From the NCBI GenBank assembly GCA_018398765.1, contig JAHBMJ010005936.1, forward strand, positions 1 through 60,384: a DNA stretch of 60,384 bases. The letters run 5' to 3'. The notes beneath the pieces are model-generated. The model was given only the letters and a program-made list of their open reading frames with translations, did no database searches and was not told the DNA's origin. Below, one piece after another: positions 47,522 through 59,594 of the stretch; the first letter of the stretch is position 1, and each line of letters begins with the position of its first letter. The position numbers were made by a program, and so were the translations under genes. The DNA comes from Chromera velia. Lineage: Eukaryota; Sar; Chromeraceae.

Positions 47522-48034
47522 GTGACAGATCACGAGAATAGAGAGGGAGTGAACGGGAGTTATGAGTACGCCCGTATGGCTTCTAACTCATTTCCTGTAC
47601 TAACCATCTCTCGTCCTGTCCCGAAGTCAATCGTCCCCCTCCGTATGGACACGGAGTGTACCTTTACCCTGCTTCCCTTGTCAGTGGTGTCGCCGTACAT
47701 CATCAAACGATGGCCTTATATCTCTCGATACTCAGAGACATTTGGCAAGCGAGAGGGAGGGGGGACAGTCACGACTGAGAGAGCTCTGGTTCTATTGGAA
47801 GTTCCTCTCTTCAGCGGGGGGACAGCAGTTGTGCCCATTGTGGGAAATTTGACCGATTATCCAGGAGTGACAGATGTTCTTTCTTTAACTCCCCATGTCG
47901 ATCGTTTCTCGAGGAGAGCTGCTCTCCCGACCGCCACCGGGGAGATGATGTGGGTCCACCTCATGCAATCCCCCCAGAATGCTGCGTGGAGGTACTCCAC
48001 CGTTCTCATCACAAAGGGGGTAAGTAAGGTGTAA
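47522..48034 (+). pseudogene. Copia protease-like region
   Basis: An open stretch of about 170 codons with KSIVPLRMDTECTFTLLPLS, where DTE in place of the usual DTG/DSG could be a decayed aspartic-protease active site. The assignment also rests on its place between gag-like and integrase sequences. Confidence 0.4.
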
Positions 48035-48240
48035 ATGGTGTTTCTGGGTGCAGATGGTCATGTCCTCCGTATGATTACTTCTGTTCTCTCTCTCAACGGG
48101 GGTTGGGGGAAATGGGAGCAGGTACATACACTTAAGGGCGCATCAAATACATACAATACATCGATATATTCCTTTTCTTTATTTACTTTCCCTTCTTCTT
48201 TCTTCTTTGTTATCAGGTCTCTTCTCCGCGCAGCGAGCGC

Positions 48241-49150
48241 ATCCGAATGAACAGAGTGCAGGGTGCCGCTGATGAGCTCTCTCCACTCGGTCCGTTTGTG
48301 CGTGATACAACTCTTGTTCCTCCTTCTATTCGTTTTTCAATCTTTCTTCAGCATTTCCGTCACGGGCATGCCGGTGTGAAGAGATTGGTCAACACTTGGA
48401 AAGAGCAACGGAATACTTCTTTTCTTTCTGTTCCGACATTTTGATTGAATACTTCCCTCCCTTAGTATGGTTCCTGTCAGCGGGTTCACATAGTCAACCA
48501 TAAATGGAGGACCAGGGACGCCGACTCCTCCTCGAAGCCCTGCTCGTTCCTTAATGAGGTCTGGGAGGATCTTTGCTTTTTGTCCGAACTCGATCCTGCA
48601 TTCGAACTCTCTTCTTTTTCGTCTTGGGTTTGTTTTTCTCAGGTTGATGCCCATACAAGTCTCGTGCTTTGTCGTGTGGTGGGTTCAAAGGGGGGGGAAG
48701 ATCTTGTTCCGTACACGAATGAATGGATCCATCAGTATGGGGCACCGAAACGTTTCAGGTGCGATGGGGAGAAAGGACTGACCAAAGGACCTGTGCATAA
48801 AGTTCTCGATGCCGCAGGTACAGTTGTGGACCCTTTTGCTTCTGATTCTTCTCGGGGTCCCTGTGAAAGATGGTACAGAACATTAAGGGAAAGAATTTAG
48901 TCGCTGATTGCAACATTTGGTTTTCCACTGAAATGGCTTTGTTTTCTTCCTCTGTGTGTTGAGTATGCATACAATCGAACAGCCACGTCTCGGCGGTCCT
49001 CTCCCATCTTTGCTGCCACCAGTGAGATTCCTGATGCATCCTTCATACCGGGAGACCCAATCGTTTGGGGAGGGAAAAGAAAGAATAAGACAGCACGTTC
49101 CCGAGGCTCGTTTAGTGTTTTTGCCTATGGACTCACCCAGTCAGAGTGCA
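48241..49150 (+). pseudogene. Copia integrase region, disrupted
   Basis: FLQHFRHGHAGVKRLVNTW resembles the integrase HHCC zinc-binding start. After a frame break, YGAPKRFRCDGEKGL and RGPCERWYRTLRERI resemble the catalytic core around the second Asp and Glu. A TAG at 48898 and further breaks follow. Confidence 0.6.
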
Positions 49151-50159
49151 TAGTTTTTGAGTGGTGCACTGTCCGATTCCGCTGGGTGAAAGTATTGGTT
49201 GTTTCTTGAAAGGACGTTGAGCATGCTGATCCAGGAGTCTTTCAACTTTCCGGTTTGTTTTCTTTCATCATGTATCGTCACATTCCTTCTTCTTCCAATT
49301 CTTTTTCCGCTTCTTCTTCGCATTCACGCATTCATCTTCCTCCCTCTGATCTTTTATCCGACGAGCAGAGAGAAGAAGGGGGGGATGGGCAAGTGAATGA
49401 AGGAGAAGAGGATGGGGGGGGGTTGGGGGGGGGGGCGGGGTTGTTCCTCCGGCTTTGGTCGCCCCTGCAGCCCCTGTTGCAGCAGTGGGGGGGCTGAGGG
49501 GGCGATATGCACTCGTCTTGCTTTCTGGCCGTCTCCATCCTGTAAAGTGTGGTCAACTCACTCCAACAGGTCAAGTTCCTGTCTCATCGCTTTCTGTTGG
49601 TGAAGGGGGACTCGTTCTCAGCCGTTCTTTGGGTTTTGATGATACTCGCAATATGCAAAGGGTGGCAGGGAACAGAATCTCCAACGTCTTTGACCTTCAG
49701 AAGGTGGGGAGGGAGGAAAGGGTTCCACAAAACATTTTGAATGTTTTGAATGGAGCTCAGCCAGGCGGAGAGGGGGGGCAGGGAGACGATGGGGGGGCAG
49801 CTCAGGGGGAGGGAGTCAATTTTCTTTCTGCTTCTTCTTTCTCTCCCTCATATGATTTTTCTTCTGTTTGTTCTGCTCGTTTGTTTTCTTTTGAATGTAG
49901 AGGACATGGCACTGAGGTGGCAGAGAAGTGTCAGAAGGCAGACAGCAAGCCAGACTATCTCACAGTAGAGAGTGAGGTGGGAAAGACCCACAAGAAAGCC
50001 GAATGGAAAGAAGTGAAAGACGGAAATTTCAATGATGCGGGAGACAGAGAGATTGGGAAGTGGGTTTATTTTCAGTCATTGGGGGAGGAGCTTCCTGCAA
50101 CTGGACAGTCTTCTTCCTCTTCGGCCGTTTCTTCTGTTTCTTCCCTTCTGATAATCATC

Positions 50160-51010
50160 CCTTTGATGTGGGTGATGACATGGAAATTAGTCAGTGCGGG
50201 GGGGTCCATGATCAGAAAGGCAAAAGCGAGGATTGTTCTCGCTGGCAACTCCTTTTTTGATAGAAGGAACGTAGAGACATATTCTGGCACTCCAGAGGTC
50301 ACCTCTCTTCGCATTCTTTTTATCTTTGCTTTGGTGAAGTCATGGGGAGTTGCATTTACAGATGTGACATGTGCCTTTCTGTAGCTGCGCCTTCCTGAGT
50401 CAGTAGGGAGGATTGGAGTCAGAATGCTAAAGTGGTTACCTTCAGCAGCCATTGCAGGGGGGTTCAAATCAGGAGTCATGTATCTTTTGCGTTTGGTAGC
50501 ATATGGCTTGAAAGATGCACCTCGAATCTTTGGTCTCTTTTTGCGTCAAGTTCTTTTTAGGATTGGATGGAGAGAGATCATAGAAAGTACCCACGTAAAG
50601 ATAGACAAGGGGGTGACTGTTTTTCAGTTAGCCAGAGTAGATGATTCATCCATCACTGAGGTGCAGATTCTTGACGTGAAGGCAATGCTGTCTCATCATG
50701 TCAACGATTTGACTTGTGCGTCTCCTTATCCTCTTTCAACCTTGAAACAGATTGCACAGACAGGACCCGTATCAATGGACGACACGACTTTGCTTTCATC
50801 CAAGAGTGTCAAACTGGTTGGTTTTAATGTCTTCAGAACAGATAAAGCAATCTGCCAATCGATGGAGGGGTACTTGACTCTGGAGGCTTTGCCTCTCGGG
50901 AAAAGAAGTGGGGTATTGGAGGAATCAGACTTTTTGCCTCCTTTTCCAGGCGAAATCGACATGCGCCTTGAGGGTGAGATGAGAAAGTGGGTAGGGAGAG
51001 CCATATGGGT
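50160..51010 (+). pseudogene. Copia reverse transcriptase region, disrupted
   Basis: RKAKARIVLAGNSF and WGVAFTDVTCAFL match the copia RT motifs usually read KARLVARGF and DVKNAFL, and LVAYGLKDAPRIFG matches LYGLKQAPR. The catalytic YVDD is degraded to RVDD. A TAG interrupts after CAFL at 50382. Confidence 0.8.
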
Positions 51011-51095
51011 CTCTCATTCATGATTCAACATTGCTTTTGCTGTCTCCACACTTGCACAGTTCTCCAACACACCCACAGTCAGGCATCTTGCTGCA

Positions 51096-51620
51096 GTGAT
51101 CACTGTCTTACGTTTAGTTGCAGCAAAGAGAAAGAGGCTTAGGTTTGTGCGCATTCGTTTTCGCTTTGCACAACTACGTTTGTTTGTAGATGCAGCATTT
51201 GATGCATCCACCTGTTCCTCTCGGTCTGCTTATCTTTTTCAGCTTGCTGATGCCTCATGGTCTTTGATTTGTTGGTTGAATATTCTTGACTGGGCGACTC
51301 ATAAGGAGAAGAGAAAGGTATTGTCTGCACCTGGAGCTGAGCTCCTTGCAATCCGAATGGGATTGAAACGTCTTCCCTTGATGCTTCGCACTCTTTATTT
51401 CCTTTTTCCCTCACTTGAGGTTGTTTTGTTTTCAGATAGCGCAACAAGCCTCAGTCAAATGGAAACGGGGGTAGCAAAGAAAGAAGAGGAACTGTCCGGG
51501 ATTTTGGCTTGGTGTGTTCAGGAAGTGAAAAGAATGGACGTAAAGCTTCGTCACTGCGATGGAAAGACTCAACAGTTGGCAGATGGACTGACAAAGTTCA
51601 AGAAATTTGATGACACATAG
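51096..51620 (+). pseudogene. Copia RNase H region
   Basis: About 174 codons with DAAFDASTCSSRSAYLFQL, SAPGAELLAIRMGL, FSDSATSLSQ and the typical copia terminal motif QQLADGLTK. It is the best preserved part of the element. Confidence 0.8.
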
Positions 51621-51720
51621 TCAGCAGACTTTGAATAAACTCAGTTGGTTGGAGCATGCAACTGATTTTGATAAGTTCAGGCAACCCTGTTGATACACTG
51701 TTTACCTTCCTCAGGGGGGG

Positions 51721-52033
51721 AGTAGAGCCATGTGGGTCTGTCGCCGCCACCGCAAGCAACGCCGCTATCGGCCTGCGCCACCGCGCCGCCGTGCATGCGT
51801 TTCCATGCATTGTATTTCTGCATGTGCATTGTATTTCTGCATGCATTTTATTTCAGTTTTATCCTAGCGGTGATTGAGATCGATAAATCGACATCAGGAG
51901 GTTTCAGTTCAGACCTTTAGACTGACAGACTTTCTATACATGAGTATGTTGTCCAAGCTAAGGGGCTCTGTGATCCTGAGCTCGATCATGGCATAGCTTG
52001 TATACGTCCGTATGACCTTTACTTTGCTTATCT
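51721..52033 (+). repeat. Copia element right LTR
   Basis: 313 bp pair of the left LTR, preceded by a G-run polypurine tract and followed by the GAGTT duplication that reads on into satellite sequence. Confidence 0.88.
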
Positions 52034-53227
52034 GAGTTGCGCAACAGTTGTTCATTAATTTGCCGGAGATTGACGTCCCTGCAATTATAATCGATGCATC
52101 ATTGCATATTAGGACTACAATATTTTAGGAAAAAAATAAAAGTGGTAAGACACATCTAGTTTTTTGGGACCGCATGCACAAGAGTTGCGCAACAGTTGTT
52201 CATTAATTTGCCGGAGATTGACGTCCCTGCAATTATAATCGATGCATCATTGCATATTGGGACTACAATATTTTAGGAAAAAAATAAAAGTGGTAAGACA
52301 CATCTAGTTTTTTGGGACCGCATGCACAAGAGTTACGCAACAGTTGTTCATTAATTTGCCGGAGATTCACGTCCCTACAATTATAATCAATGCATCATTG
52401 CATATTGGGACTACAATATTTTAGGAAAAAAATAAAAGTGGTAAGACATATCTAGTTTTTTTGGACCGCATGCACAAGAGTTGCGCAACAGTTGTTCATT
52501 AATTTGCCGAAGATTGACGTCCCTGCAATTATAATCGATGTATCATTGCATATTGGGACTACAATATTTTAGGAAAAAAATAAAAGTGGTAAGACATATC
52601 TAGTTTTTTGGGACCGCATACACAAGAGTTGCACAACAGTTGTTCATTAATTTGCCGGAGATTGACGTCCCTGCAATTATAATCGATGCATCATTGCATA
52701 TTGGGACTACAATATTTTAGGAAAAAAATAAAAGTGGTAAGACATATCTAGTTTTTTGGGACCGCATGCACAAGAATTGCGCAACAGTTGTTCATTAATT
52801 TGCTGGAGATTGACGTCCCTGCAATTATAATTGATGCATCATTGCATATTAGGACTACAATATTTTAGAAAAAAAATAAAAGTGGTAAGACATATCTAGT
52901 TTTTTGGGACCGCATGCACAAGAGTTGCACAACAGTTGTTCATTTGCCGGAGATTGACGTCCCTGCAATTATAATCGATGCATCATTGCATATTGGGACT
53001 ACAATATTTTAGGAAAAAAATAAAAGTGGTAAGACACATCTAGTTTTTTGGGACCGCATGCACAAGAGTTGCGCAACAGTTGTTCATTTGCCGGAGATTG
53101 AGATTGACGTCCCTGCAATTATAATCGATGCATCATTGCATAAAACCCTTAATCATCATTGTATATTGGGACTACAATATTTTAGGAAAAAAATAAAAGT
53201 GGTAAGACACATCTAGTTTTTTGGGAC
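52034..53227. repeat. 148-bp satellite array, middle segment
   Basis: AACAGTTGTTCATT recurs at 52043, 52191, 52339, 52487, 52635, 52783 and 52931, exactly 148 bp apart, then at 53075 (144 bp). Units are nearly identical. The array is cut by the gypsy element and resumes unchanged at 60008. Confidence 0.95.
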
Positions 53228-53232
53228 CGCAT

Positions 53233-53645
53233 TGTTAGGCCTCAGAGACGAGCGGCCGGGGTGGCGCTCTGGGCCGAAGGGACGCGAGGAGTGCGGTCCC
53301 GGAGGACCAAAGTGATTGACGTACGCCGCGCACGCGAGTCATGCAACACTTTCCAAACAACACTTGATTGCGTTTCACGGAATTGAACAAACAGACTGTA
53401 TTGCAATAAATGAAAAGAAGTCATAGAGAAATGATGATACAGAGTCTCCTTCTGTATTCGACATGCGCAATACAGAGCGTCTGAATTAAATCTAAATAAA
53501 CGTGGTTGAAAGATCTAGATCACCATGCGTCACAGTCTCTATGCAATGTCCAAACAAACTGGAAGAACGACCCGAACCAAGGATGCACAGACTTTACACG
53601 TAAGTTGATAGTCGTCATGCAGCCGTCACGCTAGCCATACCAATA
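53233..53645 (+). repeat. Gypsy element left LTR
   Basis: 413 bp. Contains an AATAAA at 53405-53410 that could serve polyadenylation. Pairs with 59595-60007. Confidence 0.95.
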
Positions 53646-53649
53646 AAAG

Positions 53650-53661
53650 TGGTAGCAGAGC
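53650..53661 (+). promoter_or_regulatory. Primer binding site, tRNA-iMet type
   Basis: TGGTAGCAGAGC lies four bases after the left LTR and differs by one base from the TGGTATCAGAGC site complementary to initiator methionine tRNA that many LTR elements use. Confidence 0.85.
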
Positions 53662-53810
53662 ACGTTCTTTTTCATGGCCTCTGTTTCTCTTTCGTTGCAG
53701 CGATCTCTGGGACCATACGATCGGGAAGGGCTTACCTCAACCCTTCCTTGCCAGCCAACCAGGCAGTCAATCAGTGGTTCCAGGAGCTCTTCGAGGAAGA
53801 CGAAGAGGAG

Positions 53811-55064
53811 ATGGCAGACGACCAGCAGCTGCAGCAACAAATTGCTAACCTGCAGCAGCAGCTGGCACAGTCACAGACAGATCTGGCACAGGCACAGGCA
53901 GACCTTCAGACGGCACAACAGCAAGCCCAGCAACAGGCCCAGCAACAAGCCCAACAGCAGGCCCAGCAACAGGCCCAGCAACAAGCCCAACAGCAAGCCC
54001 AGCAACAGGTCCAGCAACAAGCCCAACAGCAACAAGCCCAGCTACAAGCCCAACAACAAGCCCAACAGCCCGTCCAGCAACAGCAGCAGCAAAATCCCGA
54101 CGATGTCGACCTCTCTAAACTCAAGTCTCTTGACATCCGCACAATTGTGAAGGAATTTAACCCAGACAAAGACTGTCCGGTCGAGTGGTGGGAGATGTTT
54201 GAGGCAAAGGCTTCGAAGGCAAACCTGACAGACGCAGAGTGGTGGATGCTTGTGGAGAAGCATCTCATCAAGCCCATCACACGGGAGTGGTTGGCCTAGG
54301 AGAGCAAGAAACGCTTGACCTTCCAACAACTCAAGGATGCCTTCTTGCTCCGGTGGACCCCAACAGAGACCGAGAAGAACCAGGCAGTGTACGAGCTTTC
54401 TATGCTTAAACTGGCCCCTGGTGATGACTTCAAAACGCACAAAGAGGCATTTGAAGAACTTATGCGAATCTCTCAACCTGGACATCCGCACCAAACCCGA
54501 GTCATGCCCTTCCTGGGCACCTTGTACCCGTCTCTCTCCTTGGATTTGACCAGGGAGCCCACTGTGTACAACGACTACCACCAGCTTGTCGCTCGAGTTT
54601 GTTTTCTGCACTCATAGTAGAAGGGCAAGGCACAAGTCGCAGTTGCAGACGCGAATCGAAATCCGAAGGGCAAGTAGAAGTAGAAGCAGCCAAAGAGTGA
54701 CCGATTCGACAAACTGGAGGCCCAAATTGCTGCACTCACCCAGTCTTTCACACAGGCCGCCCCGACTCAGTATGGGCAGGCAGGCAGCAACTTTCGGGGT
54801 GGGTTCAATCGGGGTCGAGGGAGCTGGGCAGGGGGGGGCAGAGGAGGATTGGGAGGAGGCCGAGGGCAACCAGCGCCCTCGAACTTTCCTTCCTATCCGT
54901 CTCTTCCCTCAACCGGGTTCTTCTCTGAAACCCTCCTCCCAGGGAGCAATACTCTCGGGCATCCAAACTATATCGGCTGCCAAAACTGTGGGTCTAAGGC
55001 CCACCGTGTCAAGCAGTGCCCTCTTCCTCCGAAGCCGGGAAACGGGGGGGGAGGTCAGGTCTAG
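53811..55064 (+). pseudogene. Gypsy gag with CCHC zinc knuckle, interrupted by TAG codons
   Basis: Starts MADDQQLQQQIANLQQQL at 53811 and runs in one frame to 55064. Residues from about 40 are a QAQQ repeat encoded by a CAACAGGCC-type minisatellite (53920-54080). The capsid-like part follows (VEWWEMFEAKASKANLTDAE, then RLTFQQLKDAFLLRW), and CQNCGSKAHRVKQC is a CX2CX4HX4C zinc knuckle. All six in-frame stops are TAG: 54297, 54615, 54618, 54675, 54681 and the terminal 55062. The KGK-stop-K-stop-KQPK stretch suggests former CAG codons. Confidence 0.85.
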
Positions 55065-57373
55065 AGGCGGGCCCGATCTCCCATCATGCGGTCTATAGAG
55101 ACCTGCCTCCTCTCGTTCCCGCCGTGTGTGCAAGAGAGGAGGACCCCATGTGCATGTCTGCCAGTCACCCTCGCAGGGAGGAGGAGAGTCGCCCTGCTGT
55201 CTCGGCGCAAGTTGCGTCTGTTGAGGTGAAACCACGTCCGTGGGTGAGTGTTTTGCTTTTTGGAAAGCCCGCGTCTGCATTGCTTGATTCAGGTTTCCAA
55301 GTTACTTTCGTTAATGTGGGGTACCTCGCTGCAGCCGATGTGGAAATGAAATCCCCGAGTGTGGGGTTGGTTGCTTTGGGCAATAATTCAGTGCCGTGTG
55401 TTGGGGAGACAATTGCTAAGATTGCATATCCCTCAGATCCCGGGAAAACGTTTGAGTACCCGGTGTTGGTGGCTGAGGGTTCTGGGTATGACATTGTGTT
55501 GGGCATAGATTTCTTGAGGTGGCATCCAGAGGTGAGGTATGCATTTGAAAAAGACAGGTTGCAGGTGGGAGACCTGCCAGAGTTCGATGTGTGGTATGAT
55601 GATGGGGTGGAGCCAACAAAGGTGGTGTGTGCGGTAAAGAGAACAAGGGTCCCTGCATGGCATCGCAGTCTCCTGCAGGTGCGAATCGATGCACCAGATG
55701 GAGCAGATGTCCTCATCCAAAAAGGGTTTCCCCGTTCCCTTCCGGGTCTTGCGGTGCCTGCACAGATCGCGACTGTCCGTGCAGGTGTGGCTGTGATCGA
55801 GGTCACGAACGTCTCCCGTTTAAAATTAACGGTGGGACCAAAAGTGACCTTGACATACGCTGAGCCCTCAACCCACATAGCCGCAGTCAGTGCCGTTTCG
55901 GCGTCTCTTACTCAGTCCAAGCCGGTCCCTTTCCCTTCATCTCCTCCCTGTCCTCAGCCTTCTGCTCAAGTGGGAGGTGCCCGTGCATCCGTCCCTCCTG
56001 ATCTAGGGGGAAAGTCAACATCCAAAGAGGGAGTGAAGGGAGGGAGGGAGCAAACGGACCTGCCTCCTGTCGATTTGAGTGCCGTGCCAGAGGAGTGGGA
56101 GCCACAGTATTTGGAGTTGTTAGAGGAATTTTCGGACATTTGGAGTAGAGAGAGATTCGATGTGGGAACGTTGAGGCTTCAGGGGAAGCCCTATTACGCA
56201 AAAATTCTGACAAACACAGACACACCGGTCCGATGGAGCCAGGACCGCGTGCCCTATCACCGCAGAGACGAAGTCAAGAAGGAGCTTGACGCAATGCAGG
56301 AAGGGGGAATCATCAAGCCTTCACAGTCACCGTGGGCAGCACCTGTTGTCCTTGTGAAAAAGCCTGATGGGTCCATCCGCTTTTGCCTTGACTTCAGACG
56401 TCTAAATGAAGTCACCAAGCGGGACCTTTTCCCCCTCCCTCGCATTCAGGAGACCCTCGACTGTTTGGCCGGTTCCTCTGTGTTTTCCGCCTTGGATTAC
56501 ACATCCGGCTATCATCAGATCCTTCTGGATCCAGATGATGCAGAGAAGACCGCATTCATCACCCCCTTTGGACTCTTTGAGTTCGTTAGAATGCCGTTCG
56601 GTCTTGTGAATGCCCCTGCGATCTTTCAGCAGGCAATGTCGATGGTCCTTGCAGCCCTTCCGAGAGACATAGCGCTCGTCTACGTTGACGACGTGATTGT
56701 CTTCTCTCGAGGGCATCAGCAGCATCTGCAGGACTTGAGGAAGGTTTTCCTTCTCGTCCGAGTTGCAGGTCTCAAGTTGCGGTTGGAGAAGGCACAAATT
56801 AGAAAGGTGGAGGTTGAGTATCTTGGGCACACCGTCTCTGCTCAGGGTGTACGTCCAAGTAAGAAGAACACCGAGAAGGTCAAGAATTGGCCAACCCCAA
56901 CTGACCGTGCACGTCTGCGCACGTTTGTCTTCCTGTGCAATTATTACCGCTCTTTTGTCTCTGGGTTCGCATGGATAGCTCACCCTCTCAATGAGCTTCT
57001 CCGGCCTTTTGACGAGAAGGGACAGCTGCGCCCCTTTGTCTGGACAACAGAAGCCGATGCAGCCTTCCAAGAGCTGCGCCGTCGTCTCACTGAGCCCCCC
57101 GTTCTGTGCTTTCCCAACATGCATACTCTCTTCATTGTGAAGCCCGACGCATGTGATGTGTCGATTAGGGGAGTGCTCGTGCAACTCAAAGACGGGAAAG
57201 AGCGGGTGGTTGCGTATGCGAGCAAAAGGCTGCAGGGTGCTGAGTTGAATTATGGAATGCCAGAGAAGGAGGCGTTAGCTGGGTTGTTTTGTTGCAGACA
57301 GTGGAGGTATTATTTGCTTGGCAGCTCCGATTCAGACAGATCACAAGCCGAATCTGGCTATGGAGAAGAATAA
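55016..57373 (+). pseudogene. Gypsy pol: protease, reverse transcriptase, RNase H
   Basis: Open for 785 codons, in the -1 frame relative to gag. Protease: ALLDSGFQVTFVNVG and YDIVLGIDFL. Reverse transcriptase: PWAAPVVLVKKPDGSIRFCL, SALDYTSGYHQI, FVRMPFGLVNAP and the intact catalytic YVDDVIVF. RNase H: VVAYASKRLQGAELNYGMPE and WRYYLLGSS. At about 57325-57335 a one-base shift moves the true frame (TDHKPNLAMEKNKL, onward to SHTDADAVSR) out of this open frame, so it ends early at 57373. The overlap with gag contains a GGGGGGGG run at about 55044. Confidence 0.93.
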
Positions 57374-59351
57374 GCTTGCCAACAAGCGGGTAGAGAAATG
57401 GGCATTAGAGCTGCAGGAGTATGGGCTGCAGTTTCTGTACAAAGAGGGAAAGAGCCACACGGATGCAGATGCGGTGTCGAGGATGCCCATGCCGGCTGAA
57501 CACTCAGTCAATACAGGGGCCCCGTTCTGTTGACACTGCTCTCGTCCGGTTGACAGAGGCAGCGCGGAGAGGCCGGGCTTTGAGGCCGCAATTGCTGGGG
57601 CGATAGGGAATGCCCTCCCCATGTAAGCGGCTCTCCCCTTTCTTGAAAAGGTCCGTTCCTCTGTTCCTTCTAACCCTGCTGTGCGAGACGTGTATGAGTA
57701 TCTGAAGACGGGCACTCTGCCCACTGAAGGAAATCGAATGAAAGCAGTGATGGCGCAGGAGAGTCTCTTTGAATTGCGGGATGGGTTGCTGTACCGTTAT
57801 GTGGGAGAGACGAAACAGCTGTATGTGCCCACACACCTAAGAGAGACTGTCATGGTGATGCACCATAACCATCCGATGGGAGGCCACATTGCAGGCAGAC
57901 GTTTGGCAGAGAGGTTGTTGAGAGAATTCTAGTGGCCAGGTCTTCGGAAAGATGTGGGGGAATGGGTAGAGAAGTGTCGTCCGTGCTAAGAGAGGAGAGC
58001 AGCAGCACCGCAGAGAACCCCTCATATGCTCTCCGTCCCGACCCGCCCTTTTCAGGTGGTTGAGATCGATGTGAAGGGACCCCTCCCGCTGATAAAACGA
58101 GGGAACCGATTCGTTCTCGTGGTGACGTGTGCACTCACCCGATGGCCCGAGACATTTGCCCTCCCCGAAGTGCCTGGATGGATGATGGCGAAAATTCTCT
58201 TCGAGGAGATCATTTGCCGCTACGGGTTCATTGAGGTGTTGGTGTCCGATCGTGGCACGAACTTCCTCAGTGAAATTGTAAGGGAGCTCCTTGCTCTCAT
58301 GCGTTCCCAACACGACACCACCACCGGATACCATCCGCAGACGAACGGGATCCCAGAACGCTTCAACCGTTCCTGGGCAGAAGGGGTAGGGAAGCAGCTA
58401 GATGATGAGAAGGGGGATTGGGATCTGTACCTTCAGCCCTTCAATGCTGCCTACCGCACAGCCCCCCATTCCAAAACGGGGCTGTCTCCATTTGAGCTTC
58501 TCTTCGCACACACACCGCAGTCTGTGCTGAGAGTTCAGCCAATCGCAGAAGGAGCCAGAGCACCCCCTGTCTGCTATGATGAGTACTATGGATTCATTCG
58601 GCAGAAGCGAGTGGAGAAGATTGACAGAGCGGTCAACCGAGCAAAGAGGGAGCAATAGGCAAGAGAGAGACAAAATCCCCCGCGCATGACTCGAAAGTTT
58701 CGAGTGGGAGATCGCGTTCTCCTCCGTCGTCCTGTCTCTTAGCTCGGCTTCCTTGCTTTCAGTGCGAAGGCAGATGGACCTTTTGTCGTGGTTGGCACAC
58801 CATGCAACCGACTGCATGTCGCTGTGATTCGACCGATTGGAGGAAAGAAGAGGGAAGTTGTGAGTGAGGACCGATTGCAGTTGTGGGAAGAAGGAAAGAA
58901 GGATGGAGATGGACATGAGGGGGGGGGGGAAGAGATCCCCGCAGGTCCGCGAGCAGCGTCTCGTGAGAGAGAGGATGATGGAGAGGCAGAGGAAGACTCT
59001 GTAGAAGACAAGAGAGAGAGAGAAGAGAAGCCTGTCCCCCGCTTGGGCGATCGCCCTGCCATATTTAGGATAGGGGACGATCCTGAGATGGATGAGCTTT
59101 TCGACGAGCTAGGACTAGGAGATGAGTTGGAGGTTCATCTAGAGGAAAGGCAGAGAGAGAGGGGAAGACGGAAAGCGCCTCAGCCAGTTCGGATTCTGGC
59201 TGGACGGCCCTCAGAGGAAGGAGAGGAGGAGTATCGAGTCTCTTTCGATGATGGTTCTTTCGCATGGATGAAAGAGAGTGAGGTGGATGTACCAGAGTTG
59301 GTAGGTGTATACGAGAGAGCAAAGGAGAAATTTTTCCAGCAAGTGCAATGA
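57318..59351 (+). pseudogene. Gypsy RNase H end and integrase with a possible chromodomain-like tail
   Basis: One frame carries the end of RNase H, then the integrase: HHNHPMGGHIAGRRL and CRPC (HHCC zinc site), FQVVEIDVKGPLP, VLVSDRGTNFLSE and TGYHPQTNGIPERFN (D-D-E catalytic core), and the C-terminal RKFRVGDRVLLRR. Stops interrupt it at 57531 (TGA), 57624 (TAA), 57930 (TAG), 57987 (TAA), 58656 (TAG) and 58740 (TAG). The last 100 codons end EEEYRVSFDDGSFAWMKESE, which loosely resembles a chromodomain and would make this a chromovirus, but that is uncertain. The end at 59351 is a TGA. Confidence 0.88.
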
Positions 59352-59580
59352 ATGTCTCACTGTGATTGCTGTCTTTGTCTTTCGGAGTGGTTGAGTAAAG
59401 CAAACCCTCTTTCCCTTCTTGCTCGAATGTGTGAAAGGATGGACGCATCCGAAGCCTCTGTGAATGAAAGGAAACGACCTCGTCGCGGTACGGGCAGCCC
59501 CCGGGAGTTCGAGTGGTATGTGACATGTTGACGTGTCTCTGCTTTGTCCTTTGCATGATCTGCTCGGGACGAGCAGACTG

Positions 59581-59590
59581 GAGGGGGGAG
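59581..59590 (+). promoter_or_regulatory. Polypurine tract of the gypsy element
   Basis: GAGGGGGGAG four bases before the right LTR, in the position of the plus-strand primer. Confidence 0.8.
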
Positions 59591-59594
59591 TGGT

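Larger units (their letters stand above)
45910..52033 (+). mobile_element. Ty1/copia-type LTR retrotransposon, decayed
   Basis: Two 313-bp LTRs (45910-46222 and 51721-52033) flank an internal region that reads, in order, gag-like, protease-like, integrase, reverse transcriptase and RNase H; integrase before reverse transcriptase is the copia order. A GAGTT duplication sits at 45905-45909 and 52034-52038. A G-run just before the right LTR (51714-51720) fits a polypurine tract. The LTRs begin AGTAGAGCC and end TTATCT, so they lack the usual TG...CA ends. It lies inside the 148-bp satellite. Confidence 0.88.

Noticed and set aside
53811-58742. UAG reassigned to glutamine in this genome
   Set aside because: Host genes in the same window (the men fusion and ureD) end in TAG at sensible positions, so the TAG codons in the element are best read as decay.
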